Below, piece after piece: positions 1 to 11,992 of a stretch of 64,000 nt of DNA. The notes below the pieces were generated by a model. That model was given only the letters and a program-made list of their open reading frames with translations. It ran no database searches and had not been told where the DNA came from. Source of the DNA: Camarhynchus parvulus. Lineage: Eukaryota; Chordata; Aves; Passeriformes; Thraupidae. The position numbers and the translations under genes are program-made. The stretch lies in contig NC_044573.1 in NCBI RefSeq assembly GCF_901933205.1, forward strand, positions 36,552,993-36,616,992. The letters are read 5' to 3'. Every line of letters starts with the position of its first letter. The first letter of the stretch is position 1.

Positions 1-2784
1 GGGGTGAGGTGGAAAGGCAGATGGTATTTTCACAAAAATTGTGATGGATACAGAAACAGCCTTTCATAAAGCAGGGCATTTTTGTCAGTTATCCCATTTG
101 CTGCAGCTGTACAGTAATGTCAGGTTATAAGCAGGACAGCATGCAGTGCAAAGAGTTCATAAGAGATACCACAGCTTCAGTTCAGCCTGAGAGAAAAGCC
201 AAAATAGTATAAATAGCCACATATTTTCATATAGATCAGTGGACTCAGGTCCCTGCTTAGTTTTCACTGAATCACTGGCTGTAGAGTTATAACTAATGAA
301 CCCATAATACTGCAGAGGGGTGATTAAACTTCAGCATGACAAATGTTTATATGTTTCTGTATGTTCTATAACATCTGCAAGTACCGGCTTCACTCATTAA
401 AAGAAAAACAGACCCTAATTTCTAGAAAATGAAAGTTGCAAAATCAAAATCATTACTCATAGCATGAATAAATTGAAAGAGGTATTTCAAAATAAAGGTA
501 ATTTTTGCAGGGATTTCTGAGTCACCCTCTGAAGGCATTCATCTACTTCAAAATTAACGTAACTGTGACACCAGCTACACAATTGCAAGACGTAAGCTAC
601 TTTAAGAAGCGTCTATCCTGATTTAATACTGGTTGATGAATCCCAGAAAAATAAAATATTCTACTCTTTAAATATTTATCATATTGTTTAAATATTAAAG
701 ATTAAACTTTTAGTCTTGACTGCCAAATCAGTATTATACAGGCTGGAAGTTTGTTTACGGTCTCTTCCAGCAGGAGCACTACCTGTCAGTATCAGACGAC
801 AGCGTTTCCAAGCCTCTGGCTGAAAATGACAGCTTTCTTTCTGTAACATGACAAGCATAATTAAAACTGTTTTCAGTTTCATTTGCATTTTGTGCCTGCT
901 GAAAAGTGTTTTATGAATCTTCAGACTGACCAGTAAAAATACTAAGTTTTCCTATAACTTTGGATTAGGATTTGCAGACTGAAGAATAAGGGTTGAAAGA
1001 CCTTCAGAATAATGAAGTTACTATTTTGCCAAAGACCAAGGGAGAAAAAGCAATGACCTTATGCCAGAGTAAAATAAAGATGAGAAGTAGTTATTTTCCT
1101 CTGACTGTGGTCAGAACTTTCCACAAATATTGGGAAACTTTGAAGAAATACTTCAAAATAACATTTGTTAAATAATGGTTAACATGAAGATGTGGGAAAA
1201 AAAAGGTAAAATCAACCTATTAGTTAAGATAATGAACAAAGCAAACTCCATCTTACCAGCAGATTGAAATAAATTGCACGCTTCTGAGGATACCAGAATT
1301 AACCTGAACCACACCTTATTTAGTGCTAAATAAGAAAATTATTATGAAATTCCACATCTGCATCAAAGCTCCACTGCCAAAAGCTGCAGATAAACACATT
1401 TGCAAAAGATACAGATATTCTATTCTAAATCAGACACATAAAGCTCAGTCTGTTGTAATGCATGATGTTTTAGGAGACTTGACACAACAGAGTCACTTTT
1501 TCCAGGCAAGTAGGGCAGAAGTTATGTTGCTGAGGAATGATGATACATTAGCTATCACTGAGAAAGGCACATTTGAAGCTGCCATGACTACAGGTAGAAG
1601 AAGGAAGGTATTTTCAGTTGATAGTTCAGTGGAATTAACATATGAAAGAGCTGAAGAAAAGTGGACTTCTATCTAAACTTCCCAAGTAACTCTAATCAAA
1701 ACCTTTCACAGAGCTTTTCATTAGCAAATTACTTCAGCCAAACATCAACCTGCAGGTTCTATTTCTAGAGAAAAATGACAGATCCTCCACTCTTCTCTAA
1801 AACAAAAATATGCAGGAGCATATTTCCAGTATTTCTGCAAGAGAAACAGATACTGTTCAATCAACAAAAATAATTAGTTATATTTTCATATTCAGTAATG
1901 CATTGCATTCTTGCGCTCAGGAGTTCTCAGTATTATAGGATTTTATGTGATATTTATAATTTAAACACTGACCAGTTTTGATTCTAAATATGCATATATA
2001 TCATAAACATATAAATCATTCTCTGAAAAAACATTATTTCCTACATAAAATTGCTCATTTAATGATTCCAACCACAGATTTTTTTATTATTATTTTTATT
2101 AATTTCTATTTTATAATTGAGTCATAAAAGTTATTTAGGCAGTTTTGATTTTAGGACATTGATACCTTGTTTTGCAAATCCCTAATCTACCTGTAATTAA
2201 GACAGCTCATGGCTGAAAGTCTTTAACTGTATATGAATCTCTGAGAATCAGTACTTAGGACTACCACTACTCTTTTTTCTCACCATACATGCAACTTGGG
2301 ATTTATTAGAGGAAGATAGAGTGGACCATGCCAAGTGAGACAACTTGTCCAGAGGAGTTTGAAGTTAATGAAGGCTCCACGCTTTATCTGTTAAGAAGTG
2401 CAAATAGTTATATACTTCTTGATTCTTTCCTGACACAGCAGGTGGACTTTATGTCCACACCACTCTAATGGCCCTGTGTTCTATGATGTAGTCATGGAGT
2501 TTTTAGGCTTTATATATTATTTCTAACAATTACTTCAGGGGAAAATAATAAAGAATACTGTAAGTGTATTACATGACCTGCTTCCAGATTTGCTTATTCA
2601 GTCAGCATCTTCTGTTGCATTTTTAATCCAAGATATAAAACACGACATCTGAACATTCATTTCCCTTGCCTTCACAAATTTTAGTGAAAATTAGTAAATC
2701 AAGAAGAAGCAACAGGTGAGGAGTCTCATATACTGAACAAGGTTATTTTGCATATTCCTTATCCAAGGAGATGTAGCTTTTGTT
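1..2784. other. AT-rich non-coding DNA, no gene recognised
   Basis: I see no exon, RNA gene or transposon here. The longest open frame (about 1323-1676, plus strand) opens on GTG rather than ATG, resembles no family I know, and has the low-complexity composition expected of AT-rich DNA. Its first ATG comes seven codons in. It is best treated as a chance frame. Confidence 0.6.
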
Positions 2785-2788
2785 ACAT

Positions 2789-2860
2789 TCCTTGTTTTAC
2801 AATGGGGAAATGAGAATGTGAAGGTATTCAAGAGAGAAGGTCAGACAAAACTGAAGGAAA
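2789..2860 (-). repeat. Possible MIR-like SINE relic
   Basis: Read on the plus strand, the segment begins with TTTTACAATGGGGAAATGAG and runs on through GGTATTCAAGAG...GGTCAGAC. This resembles the reverse complement of the MIR core, whose landmarks are a 'ttttacagatggggaaactgag' type block followed by the 'aagtgacttgcccaaggtcac' type block. The match is by eye, short and diverged. MIRs are ancient SINEs shared by amniotes and are usually badly decayed in birds. Confidence 0.4.
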
Positions 2861-3157
2861 GTTTTATAAAATCTTTGGTAAAAACCCTGGAAGGTACAAT
2901 TTTTAGCTGAATTATTTTAGACAATAATTTGTAGCATTAATAAAAAATACCGAGGTTAATGTATGTAAATAATCAATTTCGATTTACATTTTAAATTATG
3001 GTAACCTATGAATTACAGAACTTTCCAGACTTTCCACAGCATTATCTTCCCTATGTTTCCTTCCCAGTCCCCTCATACCAGGGTTGCAGAGGACTACTTG
3101 ATATGAAACATAGTTGGTCTTCAAGCCCATTGCCACTACAGAACCCTGTTTTTGCAG

Positions 3158-3216
3158 GAATGGGAGCCCTTTCCAACAGTGCAGCCTGTCCAGCTGGGCT
3201 ACGGGGCCAGAGCAAG
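3158..3216 (+). other. Candidate internal exon (59 bp), unassigned
   Basis: A pyrimidine-biased stretch ending CCTGTTTTTGCAG (AG at 3156-3157) sits just before a 59-bp GC-rich block that ends in GAGCAAG followed by GTGAGA (3217-3222), close to the vertebrate 5' splice-site consensus. All three plus-strand frames are open across the block, so it cannot be excluded as coding. The peptide is not recognised and the length is not a multiple of three. It could be an exon of a long non-coding RNA, an alternative exon, or a chance pairing of splice motifs in a GC-richer patch. Confidence 0.25.
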
Positions 3217-5482
3217 GTGAGACTGATCTCTCTCTCATGTGAGCTGTGCCAGTGACAGCAAATCACCTCTCACACTCAGGGCTTAGCACCCCTGCCTCTA
3301 AGACAGTGATGGTGGCAGAAGATGGTGGCACATGCTTTATCAAGTTTAGGAGAGGCAGAGGTGTAAGACAGCTGGCAGCAACTCATTTTTCAGCATAAAA
3401 GACTCTTTCAGTTAAAAAAAAAAGTCCTGATAATAATGACACCCAAATTTTATATCCATACACTGTATTCTATAGTTATGGCCACAAAATCATACTATAG
3501 AATTTTCAGATTTTTTTTGGAAACAGACCTGCACTTTAAACAATAATATGAAGAGTGTCTAGACTCTAAAAAGTATAAAAATCAATTGTGGAACTATAGA
3601 TCACTCTATCATACACTAGCCAAAGATGGTAATTGCAAGTTAGCATTCCATCTACATCTAAGGCTAACAAGATAAAATTGCAAAAAAATTAAGTTATTGT
3701 CTGACATCACTGTACATAATAAATATGTCTTCCATTTCATAAGGGAATTAAAAGGGCATACACTTATTGTACATGTACCAATCTCTGATGCAACCCTATG
3801 GAATTAGACAAAGAGTCACTTGGCCAAATAGCGCATGCAAAGAAAACAGGTCAGATTTTAAGGCTAGTGTGTAAGCAGATTCAATAGTCAATGGGATCAC
3901 TCTACGCCTTCATTTTCTGAGTAGCATTTATAGTCTTTATAGTGGTGCCAGTAAAATCACACTAGCTTCATACTACTGCAAAAACTTAATATTTCAGAAA
4001 AAAATGCTCTATGTTTTTGTTATGTTCTTTCAAAACAATGTCATGGCAGAAGCTAAAGCCAATTTGAAAATTAAAAAGCACTTTTTAATCCTTGACACCA
4101 AACTTGAAGGCACTGCCTGTCATCCATGATTGAAGCAAACTCATAAAACCCAAATTTTCATTCCATAGAGAACATCAGAATTTGACCCTCTGATCTTGAA
4201 AAAATACAGACTGCGTCATAAATGCTTGCCCATTTGAAAAACTGCTCATCTAAATAAATGCTCATCAGAAAAAAACCTATTCCAAAAGATCCCAGGGAAG
4301 TCTGCGTTTCTCATTTCTTTAGTGTTTTTTGTTTGTTTTTGTTTTTTTGTTTTGTTTTCATTCTTTTTGCTTGTTTGTGTTGGTTTTGGCAGTTTATTGT
4401 GAGATGAAATTGGATTGGTATATCTCTCCAACTCATCCTGTACTAGGTCCTTGGCTTGAAGAGCAAGAGAAAACAATGTGTGGCAACGCTGAAGACAAAA
4501 GGTAGTGGTAATTGTTCAGAAGGAAGAGAATAAGGAAATGTCCGTTAAGAAGAGATCTTTAGAACCTAGAGATCACACTGGCTGAGGAACCCCTTCAAGC
4601 ACAAACAAAAGGGATAAACATTATTGCTAAGAACTGACTCCATACTGATACAGATTTGAAACAATGTGAACTTTGCGCAGAAAGAAGCCTCTGGAACAAA
4701 CAAATGCACCCTGCTGCAGCAAGAAACCTGAAGGCCACATTCCTGAGGCTCAGAAATGTCATTTAATCCATAAATGTTAGTGCTCCTATTTATATGTAGT
4801 GCTCAGAGAGCCATGCACCTTTTGAAATTAATAAGCAGTGTTTCAAACTACTCCAGCTTCCCCAGATTTAATCACCATTAAAATATCTATGATGGTGCCT
4901 CCACAAGGGACTTAATATTCCTTGATATTCTTATGTATAATTACTTCTTATAATCAGTGCATAGCTATTAAGTGATGTACTGCTAAACCTCCAGGTTTCA
5001 AATGGATAAATATTAGCCTAATGTGCTCAATCAATGCATAGAAATAACTTTAAGCACTTTTCCTGCAAGGGAAAATATTTACCATATATCATAGTTAGAT
5101 TAGCTTTAGACACTAAGCAGCTGATAGAGGAGGATTGAAAGCCTGGAAATCACTTTAAAAGTCCTTGCATTTCTGTGAAGGACATCTTCAACAGAGAGGG
5201 AGAAAAGAAGCAGCGAGACCCGTTACCTTAAGCTTCCTATAAAACAGAGTTCTTAGGATCAGAGCCATGTCAGACTATTTGCTTTATGAGACACAAAATT
5301 ATCCTTTCTGTAGGAAAAAATCACTAGAAGATACAAATGGCTTCTCATCTTATCACTTTACTGAATTTTTCAATCTAAATGACTACAGCAGCTCTCAACT
5401 AAAAGTTTACACTGTAGTTAAGGTCATGCCCAGTGAGATACACAATTAATATGTTAGAGTTAATTGTACAATTCTTAAACAA

Positions 5483-5526
5483 TATTATTATTATTACTTC
5501 TAATACTACTAATACTAATAATAATT
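5483..5526 (+). repeat. ATT/TAC-type trinucleotide microsatellite
   Basis: An ATT run (5483-5496) passes into a degenerate TAC/TAA trinucleotide run up to about 5526. It is an interrupted simple repeat with no associated gene. Confidence 0.8.
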
Positions 5527-6373
5527 GAAAGAGAACCTTCTCTACTTCTCAGTCAGAAGATGAGGGGCAGTTGGAATAATATAACTTCGAGAAAGTGCAA
5601 TACTGTGTTCAAACTGAGCTGTGCAATTTTTTCTTGTGATGAAATGCAAATGTTTTTCAGGTTCTTTCCATCCCAAGAAAAATTCAAAGGTAGTGTTATA
5701 ATCCAGATTGTTTTGAATGCTAAGTTTTGATAAAGCTGCAGGTACATTTGGATACAAAGCTAGAAAATTACACACTTTCTTTTCTGCTGCATAAATGTAA
5801 AACTTTCTTTATCAAATATAGCACATGTAAATAATAGTCTTAACATTTTTTGTTACTTTTATGTTTAATTAGCAAATTAATTCTTATTTCTACAAATGTA
5901 GCAAAAGCAAGATGATTGGCCACTGGATATGTTAAGTCGACTAAAGATATAATTTTCCAAATTACAAACTGTTCAACATCTGATTACTGTTCTTCCCTTT
6001 GTCATTTATTATTAAAATTGAATATTTTCTTACGTATGGGAACAAAAAAAACCAGAATCCACAAATCTTACCTAAATACTCAGTAGCTCTGTTACAATTC
6101 TTTTGCCATTGCTGTTCTTACTCCAAACACTCAAAGCTGCTTCTGCCACATATGATTTAGCATTCTGAACCCTGCTCATTTTGTTCCTCTGGTTTTTACC
6201 TCATGATATAGCACATAAGTGACCATCTTCAGGTAAAACATTAAATTATTAATTAATTGAAAATAAAATATCCATTGTTTGCCCTCCTTTTGAATTTGTT
6301 CATGGCTAAGTTGTGAAAAATTATACTTTACAAATTACCCATATTTCAGATTCTTGAAAAGAAATTATATTTT

Positions 6374-6409
6374 TGAAAGGAGTATATTGTCCTTTCATGA
6401 AAGGAGTAT
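6374..6409 (+). repeat. Short direct repeat enclosing a 14-bp palindrome
   Basis: The 12-mer TGAAAGGAGTAT occurs twice, at about 6374-6385 and 6398-6409. The perfect 14-bp palindrome CCTTTCATGAAAGG (6391-6404) overlaps the second copy. TTCATGAAAG appears again at 6412-6421. This looks like local duplication by replication slippage, and I assign no function. Confidence 0.6.
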
Positions 6410-7451
6410 CGTTCATGAAAGAAAAGTATACTTTCTTGAGAGCTTGATTTAACTCAAATTCAACACTATTCTTCTAATAAAAAATAGTTGGTACTGAATA
6501 ACATTAATAAAACTGAGTAATTAATTTAGAGTGCAAGAAGGTAAAACAATAATTATCTCAATAATGGTTTTGAAAAGAAAGTTCTCAGCTTTTGAAAGGT
6601 AGCTACACAATGTGAAGACAGAATTATGTTTCATTTACCTCAGACTCTTGCTTTATACATTATTTCTTATTTCACATACAGCGGAATTGCTGTGACTTCT
6701 AGTAAATCAGGGTATTTACTCCTTTTCTTTAGCTCTTTTTCAGTGCTTTCTTAATGAATTTGATGACAAGCTAAAATCAGCAAGTACAGAAATTGCATGT
6801 TCCTGTCATCTTAGCAAAGGTAAAGCACAAAAAAAGCTGCAAGAAAAGCTTCTCACATTCCTATGGATCAGGCTCAGAAATCAATGGAAGGAGCAGGAGA
6901 AAAATCAGAGTTTTGGTGCCTTAGTTGAAAGCAAGATCAACAAATGCCAGTTTTCCAGCACAGTTTTTGCCAAATTTTAATGTGACTGAGTACTCTCTTC
7001 ATTTTTCAGAATAAAGCAGACGGGTCATTTTAAGCCAGAATTTCGAATACAGATAACAAAATTTCACATCACTGGATCATGAAAACTGGAATCACTATTT
7101 CCTGAAGGCATTCTTCATCTTTCATTAGCCAAGAAAATTTCTCCAACTCTGATATCTGCCAGCTCACTGAAGAAACCAGCCAGTGACTGTAAATAGACTA
7201 ATTTCTTTTATTGTAGCAGGCAGTTCTCATTCAGAGTTGAAACACATTGGCTCACTAATGCAGGAAATTACTGGGATTCATGGTCATTACTTTTCTCTTA
7301 ATGGATACAAATCTTTATCCTCCAGGTTTTCTGACTGTGTTTTCTAATGCAAGATTTACATGATAAATATCTAATTTCCCCAACCAGCAGAATTGTTGCA
7401 AGATTTTGAAAAGCGTATGTACATGCACTGAGCTAAATTACGTACATCTGC

Positions 7452-7465
7452 AAAAAAAAAAAAAA
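7452..7465 (+). repeat. Poly(A) run
   Basis: A run of fourteen A residues. No SINE or retrocopy body is recognisable upstream, so it is a simple homopolymer rather than the tail of an identified retroposon. Confidence 0.8.
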
Positions 7466-8843
7466 GAGGCAATCAAAATTACTGTAGAACTTGTACAATT
7501 TCATCTAAAGAGCAGATCCAGCATACATATGCAAAAGGAGAACAGGACAGGAAAACAACTGATTATTTCACCAGTAGCTTTCTTCCATTTTCTGTGCTAG
7601 GTATACGACAGTTATTTCACCTCCTCCGGCCCCATCTGTTACACTAGTTAGTTACTTCTTCAAATAGAAAAGAATCAGGTTCACAGCTGTAACACTTGGA
7701 ATAATGCATCTCTTGGAAGAAGTGTTTTTGCACAGAAGATGACGTAGATTTTTTTGGAAAATATAGTTTAAATTCAATTGATATGAACAAGAGGCTAGAG
7801 CGTCAAAAATGCTTACTACTCGTCAGCTCTCACTGTTCACAGTGGGAACTTCTGTGTGCTGAATGCTTTTGAAAATAATTTTCTCTCTACTAAATGCCTG
7901 ACGTGGAGCTGCAGCATTATGAAGTCATTTTTAAAGCCTGACTCAATGTTATTTACTGTTTTATTATAAGGCACAATAGAAAGGATAAGATCCTTTGTTA
8001 GGACTATGTACTCTACTGTTGTACAGTACTATCAAGAATTAGAGGAACAAGTAGCAAAGATAAAATGTGCATTCATGAATGTGGTTAACGTAACCAATTA
8101 ACATTATGCAAGTAAACGAGCTATTTGCTATTGCATTTCAAAAGAAATAATATTTGCATGCTCAATTTACCTCATACAAAAGGATCTAATCTGCTGATTC
8201 CCAAATACATTGTGAAAAGAAATGTGCATGTGAAATCAGTGGCTAATTGCACACATAAACTCTATACTGGCTTAATTGTAATAGTTCCTTCTTCCCATAA
8301 AAGTGCAAAAATTCAGTTTATGCATTCAAATAATCTAATTTTGCCAGGTGTCTATTAAAGTGAATTTGCCATTGCAAGATGCAGTTAAGGACATTAAAAA
8401 AACTTGCAAACTGCAACTCCGTAATACAGACTCCATATGAACTTTATACTGTTCCGCAACCAACTTATTCAGATTCTTCTATATTGATTAGATTTTAGTT
8501 CTTAACTCATTATCAAAGCACAGTTCAAGGGTGAAATACCTAATGTTCATTATTTGTACTCAGAATTATTTGATAAAACCTTGCTACAGGTCTACTGTTG
8601 TGTTAGTCACTGATCAAACAAAGAGTTTTACAGAGAGTACCATCACTTAATAGTAAGATTATTTACTTCTGTATCCTAGAAATAAAATCTTTGCAAGATC
8701 AGCCTAATGTACTGGGGAATTGGTGGGTACTATTGAATATAAACATCTCTTTCCTAGTCTCATTATTTCTGTAGTCTCATTGCAAGAATATTCCTGATTA
8801 TTCTTCAACTAATGCAGAATAAAAAAAGAGTTCTGTAAGAATA

Positions 8844-9155
8844 TTAGTTTAATTTTTCTTCCAATAATTTGTATAACTCTCGTGACTGGGAATCTTTATA
8901 GGAAGAAACATGAGGCTCAGAAATGTCTATTAGAAGAATCTCATGGAAGGAGCAAGAGGAGAATGGTTTGAGCAAGTTTATAACAGCAGCAATAATAACA
9001 AAAAAGGCATCCAACCAACATCTATTTTTGTATTGTGGGCTAACTATTGAATTTTCAGTGTTGCTAAAGAAAACGTTTGGTTTAGTTGCAGACACAGTAG
9101 AGTTAGTAGTACTTAAAACCACAATAAAGGCTGCACAGCAGTGCCATTGTTTCAT
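8844..9155 (-). other. 103-codon open frame, doubtful
   Basis: The frame opens on a real ATG. Its first ~23 residues form a hydrophobic, secretion-signal-like segment (MKQWHCCAAFIVVLSTTNST at the start), and there is a second hydrophobic patch around residues 51-62. No domain or family is recognised. The start context is poor, with T at -3 and A at +4. A plus-strand frame of similar length (8923-9216) overlaps it, which is more typical of chance openness than of a gene. It lies 0.6 kb downstream of a minus-strand TATAAAAG. If real, it would be a short secreted or membrane peptide, but I favour chance. Confidence 0.12.
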
Positions 9156-9162
9156 TCATTAT

Positions 9163-9510
9163 TCAGAGTGCAAACATAACATACAGGGTGCTACACAAAT
9201 TCCACATTTGTGGTAGTTGTTTCAGGATCACAAACAGACATGGAGTGACTCCATGTGAATGAATCGTAGAACAGCCTTTGGAAGGAGGCAACTGTATCAC
9301 AAATTCTGCACCTGGCATGACACATGACCTGCCTATTGAGGGAACTGGCAGCTTTGTGATTTGCATGCATGACCTCATTATGCAGTGATGAACTAATAAT
9401 GGTGTTAAGCTGCCACCGCCAGTTCCTTGGACAGATAAAGAGCCAGCAGCTTCATAGAATGCACACATTAAAATCCTTGTTCCTGCTGAATGCAGAAGTG
9501 TAAACTGCAA
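9163..9510 (-). other. 115-codon open frame, doubtful
   Basis: This frame opens on TTG. The first ATG lies about 14 residues in. The predicted peptide is rich in Cys, Ser and Gly and matches no family I recognise. It lies between the minus-strand TATA-like site at 9746-9753 and the 103-codon frame, in a different reading phase from the latter. No convincing poly(A) signal, splice site or domain supports it as a gene. Confidence 0.12.
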
Positions 9511-9605
9511 TTTGTTTTTCTGATGCCTATGTCAAGGATGGAGCACATGAAAAAGCCTTTGCAGTACCCTGTTGTTACTTTACTGTAAAACCTTCATACT
9601 TCCTC

Positions 9606-9900
9606 TGTGAGTTCTCATGGGCATCTCCTCGCAGCGCTGACTCCATCACGCCCCTTGCCTCACCCTTACTGTCCCTCGCAGACCCAGCTAACCCTTCACC
9701 CTCGCAGCACAGCCTGCAACTCTCCTCTCAACCAGCTAACCCACTCTTTTATAACACCCATCCTTACTGGACACAGCTGTGACCTGTTAAGGGCAGGCCT
9801 GTTCCTAATCCTTGGTAATGAGTACAGGTGCAACTCCTCAGGGGTGACATTACCTCCTGCACTATCCCTATTCTCCTGCATTCCATCCTCCCACAGTACC
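9606..9900 (-). promoter_or_regulatory. GC-richer TATA-containing patch: candidate promoter or old LTR
   Basis: This ~300-bp patch is clearly GC-richer than its flanks and carries several CpGs. On the minus strand it contains TATAAAAG (9753-9746). Downstream of that are three copies of CTGCGAGG and two copies of GGTTAGCTGG. A donor-like AGGGTGAGG lies near 9670-9662, and an E-box CAGCTG lies upstream near 9776-9771. This arrangement would suit a TATA promoter with a short first exon, or the U3/R part of a decayed LTR. I could not define LTR ends or a target-site duplication, so the LTR reading is unproven. Confidence 0.3.
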
Positions 9901-11684
9901 CCATTATATCTCCATCTGCTAAGAACCCAAAAACTTAAGAAATATTAGCCCTGTTTTAGAGCTTTCTCCAGCATCTCTGAAATCAGTGTTCTTCATCACT
10001 TGACCAAAACAAAAATGATCCAAAGCCCATTCAGTTCCTCACTAGCCGTCTGGGCAACGATGAACCTCCAGAATTTAGCAATAATCTTCTTTCCAAACTG
10101 TCTAATTAGGACTAAATTTCTACTACTCTCCTAGTCTACTCAAGCAAATTGACTTCTGCAATGAAAACCAGAGATTCTACAGGAAAACTCAGAAATCCTT
10201 AATTCCCTGTAAACATGGAAGAATTGACCATGCTGAAGCATTGAGGAAATGTTTCCAAGGAAACCTCAATGGAAACAGAGCTTCATCTGATCTCCCTTTT
10301 TATATCAGATATCAATTAAAATAAGGGGTGTCCTAAGGCTTGCAAACTTCTTCTACTGAACTTTGGCCAATTCATGACTTCAAAGAAACTGCAGCTACAA
10401 CTGGAAACTGTCAGACTCTAGTTTGATTGAATGTGTGCACATGGTACCATTTTTAGAGCACAATAACCCTAACAACAGCACGTGGGAGTTAGGTAATCCT
10501 GAATGCATGTAAATTGACATTAAAGTTAAACCCAGATCTACCCTTTTGTGTGCATGCACTTGAACACATAACTTAATGATTCTGATTTTAGTGGAGCTGA
10601 ATTACTTTTGGAAGGTATCACATATGGATCCAACTTCAAATGAACTGCCAAGAAACAGTTCTGCAAAGCCTTATTACAGGGGTTTTCTAATACATCATAT
10701 ATAACTTTATTAACCAAATTCTATAATGCTCCCTCTTACTGGCCTGGAGTCTTGATGAGAAATATCATCTGGGAAACCAGCCACTGAGTTTTCACTTGCT
10801 CTGACAACTTTAAGCAGCTAGCTGCAAGCTTCATTTTAATTTTTTTCCCATGTCTATCTTTCTTCATTACCAGCTAGATATTTCAGAATTAAATATGCAT
10901 TGGAATAATTTCTGAATTTATAAGTCTGCCCTCCTGGTCAGACTTAAATAGCTTTTCTAGAGAAAACACCTTTCATGTTCTCAGGAGAAATGTGAAATTC
11001 TCTTCTGAATAAGTTTATGAGGTGCCTTAACATGCCAGACAACACAATTCCAACAGTAAGGTATGGTGTCCATACAAATTACACACATAGATAGCTTTGG
11101 AAATCCCATCATGACAAGCAAATAAGGAAACAAACCAGGATCTCCCAGAAACCAGAGAATACAGAATTAATAGACTACAGCATTTCATAATTAGTAGCAA
11201 TTCCACTGATAATGTTTCACATGATACTTAGCCTATTACAGCATGATCTGGGTTTCCTGTGAGGAATGTAAAAGACTAAGAACTAATACGAGTGGGGAGG
11301 GAGTGCTGCTCTACTCTGTACAAAACTCTCCCCATAGAGGCCAGGTCTGGTTTATTTGATAAAGACTAAGTTGAGTAGGATTTGTGGTTTCAGTAAAAGA
11401 ATTGCTTTTGTGAAAAGTAAGCCATAGAGATACTAAGGACTTTATAGGAGGCAATAAGTAACACTGGAAAGCAGAGATTTTATGCTGGACACCCTACAGA
11501 CATTTAACTTGCTTCAACAGTTTCCTTGGAATTCACATAGAAGTTGTAGACAGGAAGCTGCCTGTGTGCCAAGGACTTCTGTTACAGAAAATGACCTTTT
11601 GTGATATGGACCACTATTTGGTCTATATTTTTTGGTACACTTACACCCCTCCAAAACTCAGAAAGAGTCCAAACATATATGAAT

Positions 11685-11707
11685 ACACACACACACACAT
11701 ATATATA
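11685..11707 (+). repeat. (AC)n(AT)n dinucleotide microsatellite
   Basis: Seven AC units followed by about four AT units form a compound dinucleotide repeat of the kind often length-polymorphic in vertebrates. Confidence 0.9.
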
Positions 11708-11979
11708 GGAATAAATGATTCAGTATGCATTGTTCTTTTCTTCCCTAATCATTCACACCAGTAACAATCACTTTAAAACATATTTCACTAGTCCATTATC
11801 TACAGAAAACCTCAATTTGACATGACCTTCAAATTGCCTAGGCATTTAATTAAAATTGTTTATATGCTTTAATTAAATATCAGCTAGGGACAGCAATTAA
11901 GGGAATGTCTGTCATTTTAAAAGTGAAATATAGTTTTCCACTGTAGAGTCTACATGCTTGTAAACTTTTCTCTATCTCC

Positions 11980-11992
11980 TTTTTTTTTTTTT
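11980..11992 (+). repeat. Poly(T) run
   Basis: Thirteen consecutive T residues following a pyrimidine-rich stretch. No retroposon body is recognised on either side. Confidence 0.8.

Larger units (their letters stand above)
2861..8843. other. AT-rich non-coding DNA with one exon-like segment
   Basis: Apart from the exon-like segment at 3158-3216 and the small repeats listed separately, I see nothing recognisable. All frames are short and none resembles a known protein. The slightly GC-richer patch at about 3050-3400 is open in several frames on both strands, which reflects composition rather than coding constraint. Confidence 0.55.

Noticed and set aside
1323..1676. 117-codon plus-strand frame as a gene
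   Set aside because: It starts on GTG, has no family resemblance, and has composition typical of random AT-rich DNA.
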